In this document: one piece after another, positions 11,813 through 22,787 of the stretch | Numbering within the stretch: position 1 is the stretch's first letter | How the letters are laid out: every line of letters begins with the position of its first letter | Source: Phlegmacium glaucopus | Lineage: Eukaryota > Basidiomycota > Agaricomycetes > Agaricales > Cortinariaceae | Length of the DNA: 64,000 nucleotides | Direction of reading: 5' to 3' | Assembly (NCBI GenBank): GCA_015039465.1 | Contig: MU130617.1 | Location: 231,488 to 295,487, forward strand | The notes under the pieces: generated by a model | Database searches by the model: none | Told to the model about the DNA's origin: nothing | Seen by the model: only the letters and a program-made list of their open reading frames with translations | Made by a program: the position numbers and the translations under genes

Positions 11813-14800
11813 CTAAGCGTTCAAACCTACACCCATACTTTCACCGCCACCACCACTCTTCCACAACCCCAGTTTTCTCAAAGCACCCACAAAACCTTTC
11901 CGCTCCGACCCTTTCTTCCCAGGTCCTTCCAACAAATGCATAGACGACCTTGTCTCTTTATATGCACTACGAGCGTCCGCCTGCGGAGATACCATACCCG
12001 ACCCTAATCCAGAACTAGAAGCAGATCGCGAGCCAGGTTTCTTAGAAACTATCACTGGTGGTACCGGTACTCCATGTCCAAGTCCAAGATCATAAGTATC
12101 TTCTGAGCCACGTGGTGAACGTGCCCTATCACGGTGGACTACCAGAGGAGGTACTTGGACTGCTGATGGAAGAAGAGGCAACGGAGAGGAAATCACTAGA
12201 TGCGAAGTGTTGTTGTTCTGCTTGGAGTTGATAATGAGTGGTGCAGGCGTGGGTGTAGGAGTAGAAAATGAGGATGAGGAGGTCTTTCGTTTATTAAGTT
12301 TGGATCCGTGTGTCGTGACCGGTTGAGATGTAGGCCGGGACGTAGGTGTGAACTTGGGCGAAGGCGCAGAGTTCGACATTACTGTCGAGGTCGAGGTCGA
12401 GGGTAAAGAAGCTGATAAATTCATCGCGCCAGTTCCTTTTGGCTTCGTCGTAGTTGAAGTCGTCGAAGTCGAAGACGTGGTCAACGCCTCCGAGTCATCC
12501 ACACCTTCAACCCTTTCCCCATTCCTGGCTCCAGGTGGCGTACGAGCTCGATCTTGCCCATCATCGTCCAGGTGAGTTGGAGAGGAATACACCGACAACT
12601 CTGCAGGGATATGTCGCGCATATATTTGGCTATGCCCAACACTACTCCCAGCCTCTGGCTCATCCTCAACACTCCCTGCACTATTATCGCTGCTCGAACC
12701 CTCAGGCGTCGGTAGACCGACATTGACATTCCTCTTTGTAGTCTTTGTCATCTCCGTGTTCTTAGCGACCAACTCTCGTCCTTTAGCATTCCCTACTCCA
12801 GCGTTCATTGAGCTTAGTCTTGAATTTGGACCTCCACCAACAATAACCACATCGCCTACATTACCAATCCACGCTCGCCCATTTCCAGGTCCGGTCCCAG
12901 GACGCGTATGATCGAAATCTAACGCCCCGAGTAGGATAATTTCTCCAATCGTCAATGTTGTCATTTCGGTATCCGTAAATGAGTCCATATATGCGCTACC
13001 ACGAGTATCCCCTTCATGATTCCGATCAACTTCGTCTACTCCGTACTCTGACGTACTCGACGACCTATTGTTGGACCCGCTGGACCCAAGTACACGTCTG
13101 CCAAAAACACCTGGCGCTAGTAAGTAAGGCGCAGACTTGAGTGGTGTGTTGACGTTTGAAGAGATCGTGGGATTTGACGTAGAGGGTAGGGTAGAAACGC
13201 AGAGGAGAGGGTTTTCCTGGTTGTAGGCTTCCGCATTACCTTTCAAGCCGGTACTAGATTTAGGTCTTTGGCCGGCAGAAGTGGTGGGCTGCTCGGTAAA
13301 CGAGAGGAATCGAGCTGATTTTGGCCTTTTATTCAAGTTTGATGCAGATGATGACAGCGATGAAAGGCTTGTACCGGAATACGCTGAGCCCTCGGAAGGC
13401 AAACTAGAGCCAGAAATACTTGTTCTCAAAGGGTAGGCAAAGGAAAGTAGGAATTGTTCAATGCTTTCGACTAATTTTGGTTTGCAAGTCCCACCAGTGT
13501 CATTCGGTGATTTAAGATAAGCAGCCGAGTGAGGTTGGCGACTTGGTCCTCCCAATTTCAAGGGAGACGAAGATGACGACCCACGCTTGTCGTTTCTGGC
13601 AGATTTCGGGCCAGAATCCGGGCTCCAACCCACAGGCAAGACATGGACTAGATGCGCGTTTTTCACTTTCCGCAATCTTCCTATATCTTCTTCTAGATCA
13701 GATATCTCTGACAACGGCTGAAATTCGGAGAGAGGCCGCGGTAGCAGCGACGGTGACGGTGGCGCAGCACGCAAAAGAACTTGAAGTGAAAAGCGCTTTT
13801 TAACCGTCGAGGATGGAGTGGGAGCCGCCAACAAGTCCCTGCTTTTGGATGAGGTCTGAAGTGGTGGCGATGGGCAAGGGGAAGTATCCGGTGTGCTCCC
13901 TGAAGATGGAGCACTGGTACTTTGGGAGGCAGAAGAATACGAATGGGAGTGGGAGGGAGAAGGCATAGTTGGCAAAGGCATAGACGAGATGGATTTCTGT
14001 GTGTCTATAGTAGGTTTGGAGTGAAAATAGGTCTTCAAGTCGGGTTTATGAAAAGGAGAAGTGGTAGATATGGAATTTGGGGGAGCGAGGAATTGTGCAG
14101 CCAGAGTGGTAACAAGAATGGCATGTTTGAGAAGCACTTTATCTGGTAGACCACGGGGTAGAAAATTGATTATGGCGTCGAACAGTTTATAGTTCACTTT
14201 ATCATCTTGAGTTTTTAGAGGCGATTTTGTGCGGTGAAGTTTTTTATGTGTGGGAGGTGAGGGGGTAGACTGGGGAGAGAGGGCGGATGGCCATTTGGAA
14301 GAAGAGACCGATTCCGAGGTGGAAGGCACGGGTGAAGGATAACGCTTAATGTCATAAGCGACAGGCTCTATAACGGAGAAATGAGCATTTTGGGAGGATT
14401 GTGCTAATTGAATGGTGTGCGGAGAGGGATTACGAAGCCAGAGATGGGCTACTCGCTGTGCACGTTCTAAAAGGCTGACTAGACGGAGTGCACCCGCATC
14501 GTGAGCAGCGAGAGGCTGTGCGAGTCTCAGGATACGAAGTGCTGGTCCCCGCGTGTTTGTTGGGATGAGGGGCGGAGTGTCTGTAGCAATAAGGATTAGA
14601 GAATGAGAGAGATGGGTGGATGTAAGCAAAGGAATAAGATCATGGATTGGTGGCTCTATTGAGATAGTCAGTAAGTGAGTAAATGAGCGGGTAAAAAGCA
14701 AAGACCTCCAAGAATTAGGATGATCTGAGGGTGCGAAGGTGGTAGATTTTGTGGAATTGACCAAGGAATAGCAGCAAAGGGGTCAAGAGGAAGACGGGGG

Positions 14801-14820
14801 CGAAAGCGTTCTGAAGTCAT
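11813..14820 (-). CDS. Uncharacterised Ser/Thr/Pro-rich protein, 985 residues
   Basis: I do not recognise a known domain. Exons 14820-14706 and 14655-11813 join in frame (50-bp intron) to 985 residues. The first 230 residues are the best-ordered part: a Pro-rich start, hydrophobic QIILILG, an Arg/Ala/Leu-rich helix-like segment around ALRILRLAQPLAAHDAGALR, and LPRGLPDKVLLKHAILVTTL. The rest is low-complexity Ser/Thr/Pro/Gly, with short acidic patches and the hydrophobic segment FTDTEMTTLTIGEIILLGAL near residue 600, and ends in a basic Gly/Lys tail (GPGKKGSERKGFVGALRKLG). The long frame through GC-rich codons without stops, the conserved splice signals and the lack of a competing frame argue that it is real. 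No signal peptide or convincing membrane span. Function unknown. Confidence 0.7.
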
Positions 14821-15134
14821 GAGTGAAAAAGAAAGAAAGAGAGGCACGGATTTTATGAACATACTGGTGTCGTCATCGTAAATAGATCCACGGCGGTCTC
14901 ACACTCTCTTTCAGAAATAGCACATCTTTTTATAGCAGCACAAATGTTCACATGATAAGGCTACCAATCTTCAGTCGAGTTATATACCTCAACTGGCGTA
15001 CGCCACTTGCACCCTTCAAGACTACGCCACCTTGAGTCGTGGCATACCGTCATCATGTTCACGTTACGAACAGCTTGGTCAATTATATGAGCTAATGCAC
15101 CGTGAAGGACGTATTGATGTTGATGTTGTATCTA

Positions 15135-15305
15135 CAGTCAAACCCCTCTTAACCCATACCCATCGGTGGATGCCCTATGGGTTATGGGAGGTTATGGGTT
15201 ATGAGAGGTCAGTTTTGGTGTAAATTTCGGTTTGGTGCCCGCCAAAATCTATGGGTTATGGGGGGTTATGATCTAGTAGAGGTATGGGTTAAGAGGGTCC
15301 GACTG
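15135..15305. mobile_element. pogo-like MITE, copy 1
   Basis: A 171-bp element starting CAGTCAAACCCCTCTTAACC and ending in the near-perfect inverse (GGTTAAGAGGGTCCGACTG), flanked on both sides by TA. The termini and the TA target site fit the pogo/Fot1 branch of Tc1/mariner. The interior is made of TATGGGTTATGG-type repeats and encodes nothing. The same element recurs at 15664 and 38020. Confidence 0.82.
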
Positions 15306-15663
15306 TATGATGCTAGCGCTGCTGTATATTCGTTCTGTATTCTCAACCGTGGTTCTGACAAGCTTGGTCGCATGATCATCTCGTTAACTTCCAACAAAAA
15401 CACGACTCGCTCCACTAGCACTCTTGTTATCATTTCCATCCAGGGGGAAAACATTTATTAACATCTATCGTAATAAATGATTCTAGATCCTATGATATGT
15501 GACCTCCATATCCAAATTCCATCGTCTCTTCTGCGTGCATCTCCAATCAAAATCCGACTTGTTAGAATACTTACCACACCAATATAACTTTGTAGAGGTT
15601 CAAGCTCAAGCTCCAACCTGTATATGGTTAAGCTAGGTACCACTGTCTTTGCGAGCTGGAATA

Positions 15664-15846
15664 CAGTCGAACCCCTCTTAACCCATACCTGTCGGTGGAT
15701 GCCCCCAAGGTATGGGCTATGGGAGGTTATGGGTTATGAGAGGTCAGTTTTGGTGTAAATTTCGGGTTTGGTGCCCACCAAAATCTATGGATTATGGGGG
15801 GTCATGCATCATGGCTTACTAGGTGTAGGGGTTAAGAGGGCAGTAC
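15664..15846. mobile_element. pogo-like MITE, copy 2
   Basis: Begins CAGTCGAACCCCTCTTAACC after TA and closely matches copies 1 and 3 through the interior segment TCAGTTTTGGTGTAAATTTC. The right end is damaged: GGTTAAGAGGGCAGTA replaces the expected inverse of the left terminus, so the right boundary is approximate. Confidence 0.75.
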
Positions 15847-16924
15847 ACACCAATTTCATAATGTTATCACCTTTTTTAACGTGAAGCCTTTAGACCTATA
15901 GTATCTGCACAAATCCACGATGCCGATGTCAAGCTCCCCTCTTGGGAGTTTCAGCTTGTTGATTCCATGGTCCCGACCTTATCACCGAAAATCAGTAGTA
16001 TTCAACCAACCAAACCACACATGCTTAAGGGTACCTGGCACTCTGTTTGTCAGTTTGGCGTGAACTCAGGCTCGTAAAGCCTGAGACCTTAGGACCACGG
16101 GTATCGAGTCGCTTGTCATATACTCCACGTTCGATAGGGAATGTTGGCCCGGTCTGCGGCGCACAAGCGACGAGTTCCAACTCAACATGGTGGATAGTCA
16201 ACCCAAGAAATTTCGCCAGAGAAAACGATAGCATAGAAGATGGGATTGACAATATTTTTGCGGTATTAGATAGGAAGGTTTTGATGCCTGTTTTTAAAAT
16301 AGGACCTGGGAGCAAGGACAAGTCCTTTCCAATAAGAGCTTCTACTGTGGGACCTCAGGTTATTGTACTGCCATATCTATACCAACCGTATCCCCCCACC
16401 ATCTACCCAGGTTAGGAGTATTTCCGGGCTGACGGGCTGACGGGCTCTGCTAGGCTCTGCTGTGTTTCTTCCCGTCGGGTAAGAGATCGTCATGATGAGA
16501 TCACTTCTTCATCATATCGCCAAGGAGTTCGGGTCGTCGACGAGCGTCTCTCGGTCCCGCTTTTGATATTACGACACCACCAGCTTCGCATGAGATGATC
16601 TAATCTTAAAGTTAAACCAGCTTCAGATTTACCCCTTTCAGCGTTGGCGGGAAACCCCAAGGCGGGTTTTTTGATTTTTTGAACTATTAGTATCAGCCCA
16701 CCAGATGCAGTCACGCATATCAGAGATGGTAAATTGAGGGCCTGATAAATTCTGAACTGGCATCGTACAACGGCAGAACCTCGGGAAAGGTGCAGCAGCG
16801 TGACGCAGTGACATGTTCTAAGATAGTCGACGTTCAATCTCCGATTATCTGTTCTTAGATTATTCACACTGGGATAGTACCCAGAGTTTGACAGCCTGTG
16901 GACCCTTACAGGCATTCCATCAGC

Positions 16925-18323
16925 ATGCATCGAGAGCCAACAACTTTCTCAGCAGAATCATATTTCGAAACGCAGCCTCCGCCTGTAACCCTACAACATG
17001 ACGTCGAAAGAGTCCGAGAATTTGTAGAGAGGCAACAAACTGAAGGGAGAAATGTAGTTTTAGTCACTGTAAGCATAGTCCAATATATCCATTTCCATGA
17101 ATGCACTGCAAGCTCCCCCCCCCCTCTTTTTGTGTATCCATTCTAGAGCGGTGGCACGACGGTACCGCTTGAGCTCAACGTGTGAGCTCATTTACCCAGT
17201 AGCGCGTTTCGAGCCCCCAAGAGAGCTTATATTGTCGCTCTTCTAGCGTTCGTTTCCTCGATAACTTCAGTGCTGGTACGCAAATTCGGTTCAAATCATT
17301 ACCCCTGTCTTTCGTAATCTTATCTATCACAAAAACACTAATCCAGGGACGCGAGGTGCTACCTCAGCCGAATACTTCCTCAAAGCGGGATATGCAGTCA
17401 TCTTCATGCATAGGCAGTTCAGTCTACAGCCTTTTAGCAGGCATTATTCTCACTCTACCAATCCCTTCCTCGATTTCCTCGAAATCGAGCAGGCAGGATC
17501 TGGGGCGGATTCAAATCCACGGATATCCGTCACTCCAGAGAAACGTCATGATCTTTTAGAGGTGTTGACCACGTACAAGAGCGTTCAAGCGTCTGGAACA
17601 CTTCACACTCTCACTTTTGTGACAGTGAACGATTATTTATGGCTTCTCCGAGCCGTTAGCCAAGAACTATCGGTGTTGTTGAAAAGGAAGGCAATGTTCT
17701 ACCTTGCTGCCGCAGTTAGCGACTTTTTCTTACCAAGACAAAAAATGGTAATTTTCCTCATTCTTTTTCACTTTTGTTGGCGCTTGATTCACGAACGATA
17801 TATATTATGCAGTCAGAACATAAGATACAATCAGGCAAAGGAAGTTTGTCAATTGAAATGGACCAAGTACCAAAGATCTTGAAACCTATGGTAGATGAAT
17901 GGACGAGAGGAGGTTTCATCGTTTCTTTCAAGGTTAGCCCATGTATTTTTTCCGCTTGCTCAAACCTCCCAGTTCACCAATCCCTTATTTTCATATTAGT
18001 TGGAAACCGATCCAGACCTTCTCCTGCCTAAAGCACGACAAGCCTTGGAACGTTACGGGCACCAAGTAGTGATCGGCAATGATCTACATCGCCGCAAATT
18101 TGAAGTTGTCTTTGTATCGAAAAAACCTCTTCCCCCCTTGCCTCCTGGGGCGAATGAGACCGAACAGTCAACGGCTAACCTCTCAGATTCATTCACCGAA
18201 TATTGGCTTCGAATAGATATCCCTGATGCTACCCCTGGGGTGCATGTGAAGGAAATTGAAGAAGATATAGTTGCGGAATTAGTGACCAGACATGCGGAAT
18301 GGATAATAAATACTACTCAATAG
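16925..18323 (+). CDS. CAB2: Phosphopantothenate-cysteine ligase (PPCS, CoaB), 350 residues
   Basis: Second step of coenzyme A synthesis from pantothenate: joins 4'-phosphopantothenate and cysteine using a nucleoside triphosphate; cytosolic. Exons 16925-17068, 17147-17181, 17247-17275, 17347-17747, 17813-17932 and 18000-18323 join in frame to 350 residues, close to the usual eukaryotic length. Diagnostic segments are VLVTSGGTTVPLELN (residues 45-59), RFLDNFSAGTRGATSAEYFL (about 61-80), and YLAAAVSDFFLP near residue 195; the later part has KARQALERYGHQVVIGNDLH, the substrate/nucleotide-binding region of the family. Exons 2 and 3 are only 35 and 29 bases, and both code the nucleotide-binding start. 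Eukaryotic PPCS lacks the CoaC decarboxylase domain of bacterial Dfp, as here. The symbol follows the yeast gene. The start ATG at 16925 is the first ATG in frame. Confidence 0.93.
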
Positions 18324-18546
18324 TTATGGAACCCTTTATTAGGAGAATTTGGAATAGAACAAATCATTCAAGCTTACACTGGCATATACACAAGCCCCGA
18401 GCTTCGTCTTGAATTTGACTGGAATTATGGTTGATGTGATGTCATGGAATTCCGCCAGCTGTTTGGTCTACGTTACATGCATGCCGCCTGTAAACTTAAA
18501 TATATATATATATGAATATCCTCGGTACCAAAAGAGTTCTCAACGT

Positions 18547-21424
18547 TCAACCTCTAATCCCACCAACTCTCGCCCAAAACATATCTTCTCTCAACCTCAC
18601 AAGCTCCTTCCACGTCTTCTCCTCCCAAGTATCATCACCCACATACTGTCGTCTGTCATTCGCCTCTATCTCCTTCTCCTCCTCTCCCTCTTCTTCAAGC
18701 GCCTGCACTTTCGGATTTACCTTTTCATTTTCCACCATCACTCCGTTGACATGGTCGCCGTTTATCTTGCCATTTGTCTTCACCTTGTCTGGAATATCCG
18801 GCCCGTTGACGGTAGCCGACTTGAGCTCAATCGTGCTAGGCACAGGCGCAGTTTTACTGTCCTCTTCGTTCTCCTTCACGCCTTTTTCTTGCACCAGCCC
18901 TACAACACTCTGGGTATCCTCACCCTTAGGACTCGGTGCATCTACAAAAATATCCGAAGATGGAGATGGTTGTGAGGGTCCGTCAGGTATCTTGTTCCCT
19001 GCATCAGCAAGCTGTCCATTGTTATCATTGCCATTAGGTTTGTCGTGAACCTTTTCATCAGCTTTTGGCGCTGGGTCCGCAGAAAACACTTCTGTTGTCA
19101 ATGGAGAATGAGCTAAAACGCCCTCAACGCCATTTACAGGTGTACTAGGTCTTGAAGCACTAGCAGCAGTAGCGCCTCTCACACCTCGAGCGGCCGCCCT
19201 CCTCGGCAAGGGCGGCGGCGGCGCACCACTGCTACCAACAGCTGCGGGTGATGATGTCCGAGAAGGTAGTACAGGAGGCGTTGACGGTCTCGAGTCAGGG
19301 AGGGGGATATTGGAAGGTGTACGCACTCGATCTGGGAGAAGTGAAGCACGCATGGGTGACCGCGGTGGCAAGGCAGTAAAGTCGGAGGAGGAAGTTCTAA
19401 CGTGGACAGGGGTCTCTTGGATTGGAGGTGGGGTAGGCATGGGGGAAGAAGAGACGGTGGCGGCGGCTGGAGGGCTAGACTGCGTATTTGTAGGATTATC
19501 GATACTAGCACGAGGGGGAGGTGACTGGGTTGCAGGATTCCGACTTCGACCATCGTTTCTCTTGGGTAATGGAGGCGGGTTCGCTGCAACATGCGGATGG
19601 GACGGTGGTATAGAAGGAGGCAATCTCCTTTGTTCTTGAGGATGAAGCGGGGGAGGTTTCTTGGTCTTGTCTTTATCACCGTCACTCCAACTAACCGCCC
19701 GTTCGCCTATTGCGCTGGCAATACCCCATAATCCTCTCTTCCTCGGAGGTAAAGATGGCTTCTCGCCATTTACATGACTTTCCGTGGGAGGAGGCTCGGG
19801 CGGGGTTATAACTTCTTCCCATACTTTCTCCACGATTCCACTACGAACGAATGCCCAGAGTGTACACGTCGTGCGAAGGCGCGAGAGGCACCAACCAGAC
19901 ATACATAAGGGATATACTGTTACTGGCTGATTATTAGGACTCGCAGATGCCAAGCTATTGTGGATTGAAGCGGATTGTGGGTTCATAGCAGATGATATAG
20001 ATTGCGAAGACGCTTTTGATAGAGAAGAAATGGGTAGGGATGGTATTGTGGATGTCGGTAGAGAAGCCAACTTGAAAATGTATATTTGGGAAGTGGGGCC
20101 AAAGGAAGATCGGGTAATAGAATGTGTCGGAGATGGCGGCCGCGAGTTACCCATGTATCCCATAGAGGGAGTCCTCTTGAAAAAAGAATTAGACCATGAG
20201 GATGGATTGAGGTGAGGATTAGATGGGTGTACAGGTGGGCGAGTTGGGCGGGAAGACTCCGGTACTGGAAAAACGGGAGTACCACATAAAGCACACGAAA
20301 CATTATCGTTACTGCTGTGCACTCCAGCAATTGTTGTTGAGGATGCGTATGTTGATTCGGCGAAGAGTGAAGCAGCAGAGATGGGTTCTATTGTCAACTG
20401 TCCCGAATGAATGGCTGCCAGAACAGAACGACGAGAAAGCCAGTTCAGAGAAGGAGCGAGGTCTAACCGAACGGTTGGTTCTCTGTTAAGAGATAGTCAG
20501 GAAATGGGAGAAGAGAGTATCAAAAAAAACGTACGAGTCTTCATTTAGCAATCGCGCCAGGAATGGCAGGGGTAGAAGAGTAGTCATTGCTGGTGGACTT
20601 GGCGAGGTAGGATGGAGGATGCGTAAGTGGGATATGAAAGCAAGATAATCTTGGTATGGCGCATGTGAGCTCAACAAACGCAGCGAGATGGGGGAGTCGT
20701 CGTCGTGCTGTCGTCTTTCAACCCATTTTCCTTTGCCCATCATCATTTCTATTTTTTGCGACCTTTTCTCCATCTCTTCCTTCTCTGCCTGCATAGATTG
20801 CATTTGAACTTGCATGAGTTGGACAGCTTCTTCTGCGCTTTTCAGAGCACGTTCGGCATCCTCTACCTTCCTCTCGCTAAGGTGTTTCCCGAATCGAGCT
20901 TCAGCTACCATGGTATTTGCTTGATCAAACAACGACGCGCTAAGGTCATCAAGGTCCTTCTCGATAGCCATACGGGCTGATTCCGCCTGTCCACGTTGTG
21001 CCGCCTCTTCCGTCGCTTTCTCCATCAATCGATTCAACTCTGTAGTGACATGAGACTTTTCTACTAGCAGCCCTGTATTCAAAGCTGAAAGATGCTGGGT
21101 TCTCTCAAGCTCCAACTGAGAGATTTTTACAGAAGATGAACGAAGGTTGGCAGAGGCAACATGAAGATCATCCTCAAGGTCCGATACACGGTCGTATGAT
21201 TTGACAAGTTTACTGTTGAGCTGGCTAACCTGGGCGAAGAGATCCTGAATTTGGGCACGTAAAGAAGAGATTAACATTTCTTGAGCGTCTGGGTCTATAC
21301 TGTTGTTGCTACGTCGTTTAGAGCTGGGGACATTGGCTAGATTTTGTTGGTTGTCGACGTCGATCGACGATGGCATGGTGTCGCCATTCTGATTAGGCTC
21401 TTCTTGCTGCAGAGCTTCAGTCAT
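18547..21424 (-). CDS. SEC2: Sec2-type guanine nucleotide exchange factor for a Sec4/Rab8 GTPase, 941 residues
   Basis: Sec2 proteins activate the Rab GTPase Sec4 on secretory vesicles during polarised exocytosis. Exons 21424-20535 and 20482-18547 join in frame to 941 residues. Residues about 48-225 form one long coiled coil; its core DLDDLSASLFDQANTMVAEA (157-176) matches the Sec2p GEF helix that binds the GTPase. The second exon begins with a conserved segment VRLDLAPSLNWLSRRSVLAA, then has paired Cys residues CALCGTP and further Cys in MSGWCLSRLRTTCTLW, probably a small zinc-binding unit found in fungal Sec2 proteins. The remaining 500 residues are Pro/Ser-rich, disordered, with polyproline blocks that could bind SH3 partners. 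Length and layout fit filamentous fungal Sec2. The start at MTEALQQ is the first ATG in frame after a non-conserved upstream stretch. Confidence 0.85.
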
Positions 21425-21690
21425 GAATGTCGTAGTCGTATGTCCCTTGTAAACGGGGCGTCGTATAATGTAATACTGGAAAGGTCGAGTGGCGTGTGGA
21501 AGACGCTGCCTAAAATGGATTTGTGATGGCAACAGTTTCTTCCTATTGGAACAATGTTTTATTGAATGCAGAGGGATATATAATTTATATATCCAATAAA
21601 ACAATAAAATAAATGTATAGTGTGTGGTGTATAAATTGCATATAGGTATTAAAGGATCATTGGAGAATCTACAAAAAAGAGTGGTTGTTC

Positions 21691-22787
21691 TCAGTTAGAG
21701 TGCCAAGAGTGGTGCCATCTGTAGTCACTCTGAAAGCTTAAATGGCCATCTAAACCGGAGGCAGATTCTGTTAAAGTATTCGTGGACTGCTGGTAGCGAT
21801 CAGCAAATTTTCCATTGGCTAGGGAGTTGGTTTGGAAGTAGGATGGAAAACCCTGACTCCAGCCGGAAAAGTCACTGGTTAAATAGCCACCGGGTAAATA
21901 GTCACCTGAGGAAGGGGTTCGAGAGCAGGATGTGGTCGCATCTTCGGTCAATGCCGCATCAAGCACCCGAGTCGGATAATTGAACTCAAGGTCACGATCC
22001 AGTCGTATGGGGAGGCCATATAAATAATCAACATGATCAGGTTCCTGGATTTACGAAATATTAGTATCAATTCAGGAAGCAGCTGCGAAGGGGAAATCAC
22101 CGCTTGCTTGGACGGACCACAGTCAGACTCTAGCATATCGGCCATCGGTACACGGTAGTCATGCTCGGTAGGAGTATCGGCCTCCGAGGTTCGTCTACCA
22201 GCTGTTGGTACAACAGCATCCATCTTAAAAGGAGGGTTGAGTCCGGGATACGCAACTTCCAAACTTTCCTGCCTGGGGAAGTCCTCTGCTGGGGGCGAGG
22301 GGGAAGAGGGAAGAGAAGAATCAGCAAAAGAATTTTCCGGGGTTGCAACTGAGGGGGTGGTTGGAGGCGTGGGTTGACTAGTATTCCTCGCTTTCTTTGT
22401 ACCTTTTCTTTTGGTAGAGTCGCGAGGAGAGTAGACGTAGTCGGGATACTTTGCTCGATGGATCTTCTTCTCAACTTCAGCGAGGGCGACGAATTTGTCT
22501 TTTTCATCCTTTGTCATCGCATTCCAGACCTTTCCTGCCTCCTTGCTCAACTCATTTTGATTTTGTTGTCCATCACGTGTGCAACCACTGATGAAGTCGG
22601 AACGGAATAGGATGAACGCATTGCGAGGACGAGGAATGTGGCCAGGTCGACGGCGCGGGTGACTTTCCTTAGGGGGTAGAGGTGAGGCATTGATTGAGAT
22701 GCAGGGTTCGGGCTCTTGCCGGGAATATTGGCGATCATACTGGCGTGATCCTAGCGAAGATGTCGATGAAGTTGACTGCTGCGGCAT
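21691..22787 (-). CDS. HMG-box (MATA_HMG-like) transcription factor, 346 residues
   Basis: Sequence-specific DNA-binding protein of the nucleus. Exons 22787-22101 and 22044-21691 join in frame to 346 residues. The HMG box covers about residues 51-121: IPRPRNAFILFRSDFISGC opens helix 1, NELSKEAGKVWNAMTKDEKD forms helix 2, and KKIHRAKYPDYVYSPR closes helix 3; the PRPRNAFILFR start is that of the fungal MATA/Sox-like class. A basic tail (STKRKGTKKARN) follows, then Pro/Ser-rich and Tyr/Ser/Gly-rich regions suited to activation. A damaged paralogue lies head to head 4.7 kb away at 27494. There is no pheromone or receptor gene here, so I do not infer a mating-type locus; many such genes regulate development elsewhere in the genome. 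Confidence 0.88.

Larger units (their letters stand above)
14821..16924. other. Intergenic region carrying two pogo-like MITEs
   Basis: The 2.1 kb between the orphan gene and the PPCS gene, which point away from each other, contain two related miniature transposons (listed separately) about 360 bp apart. Outside them I see no coding frame; the stretch 16020-16420 has overlapping short frames on both strands without recognisable sequence. Confidence 0.55.
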
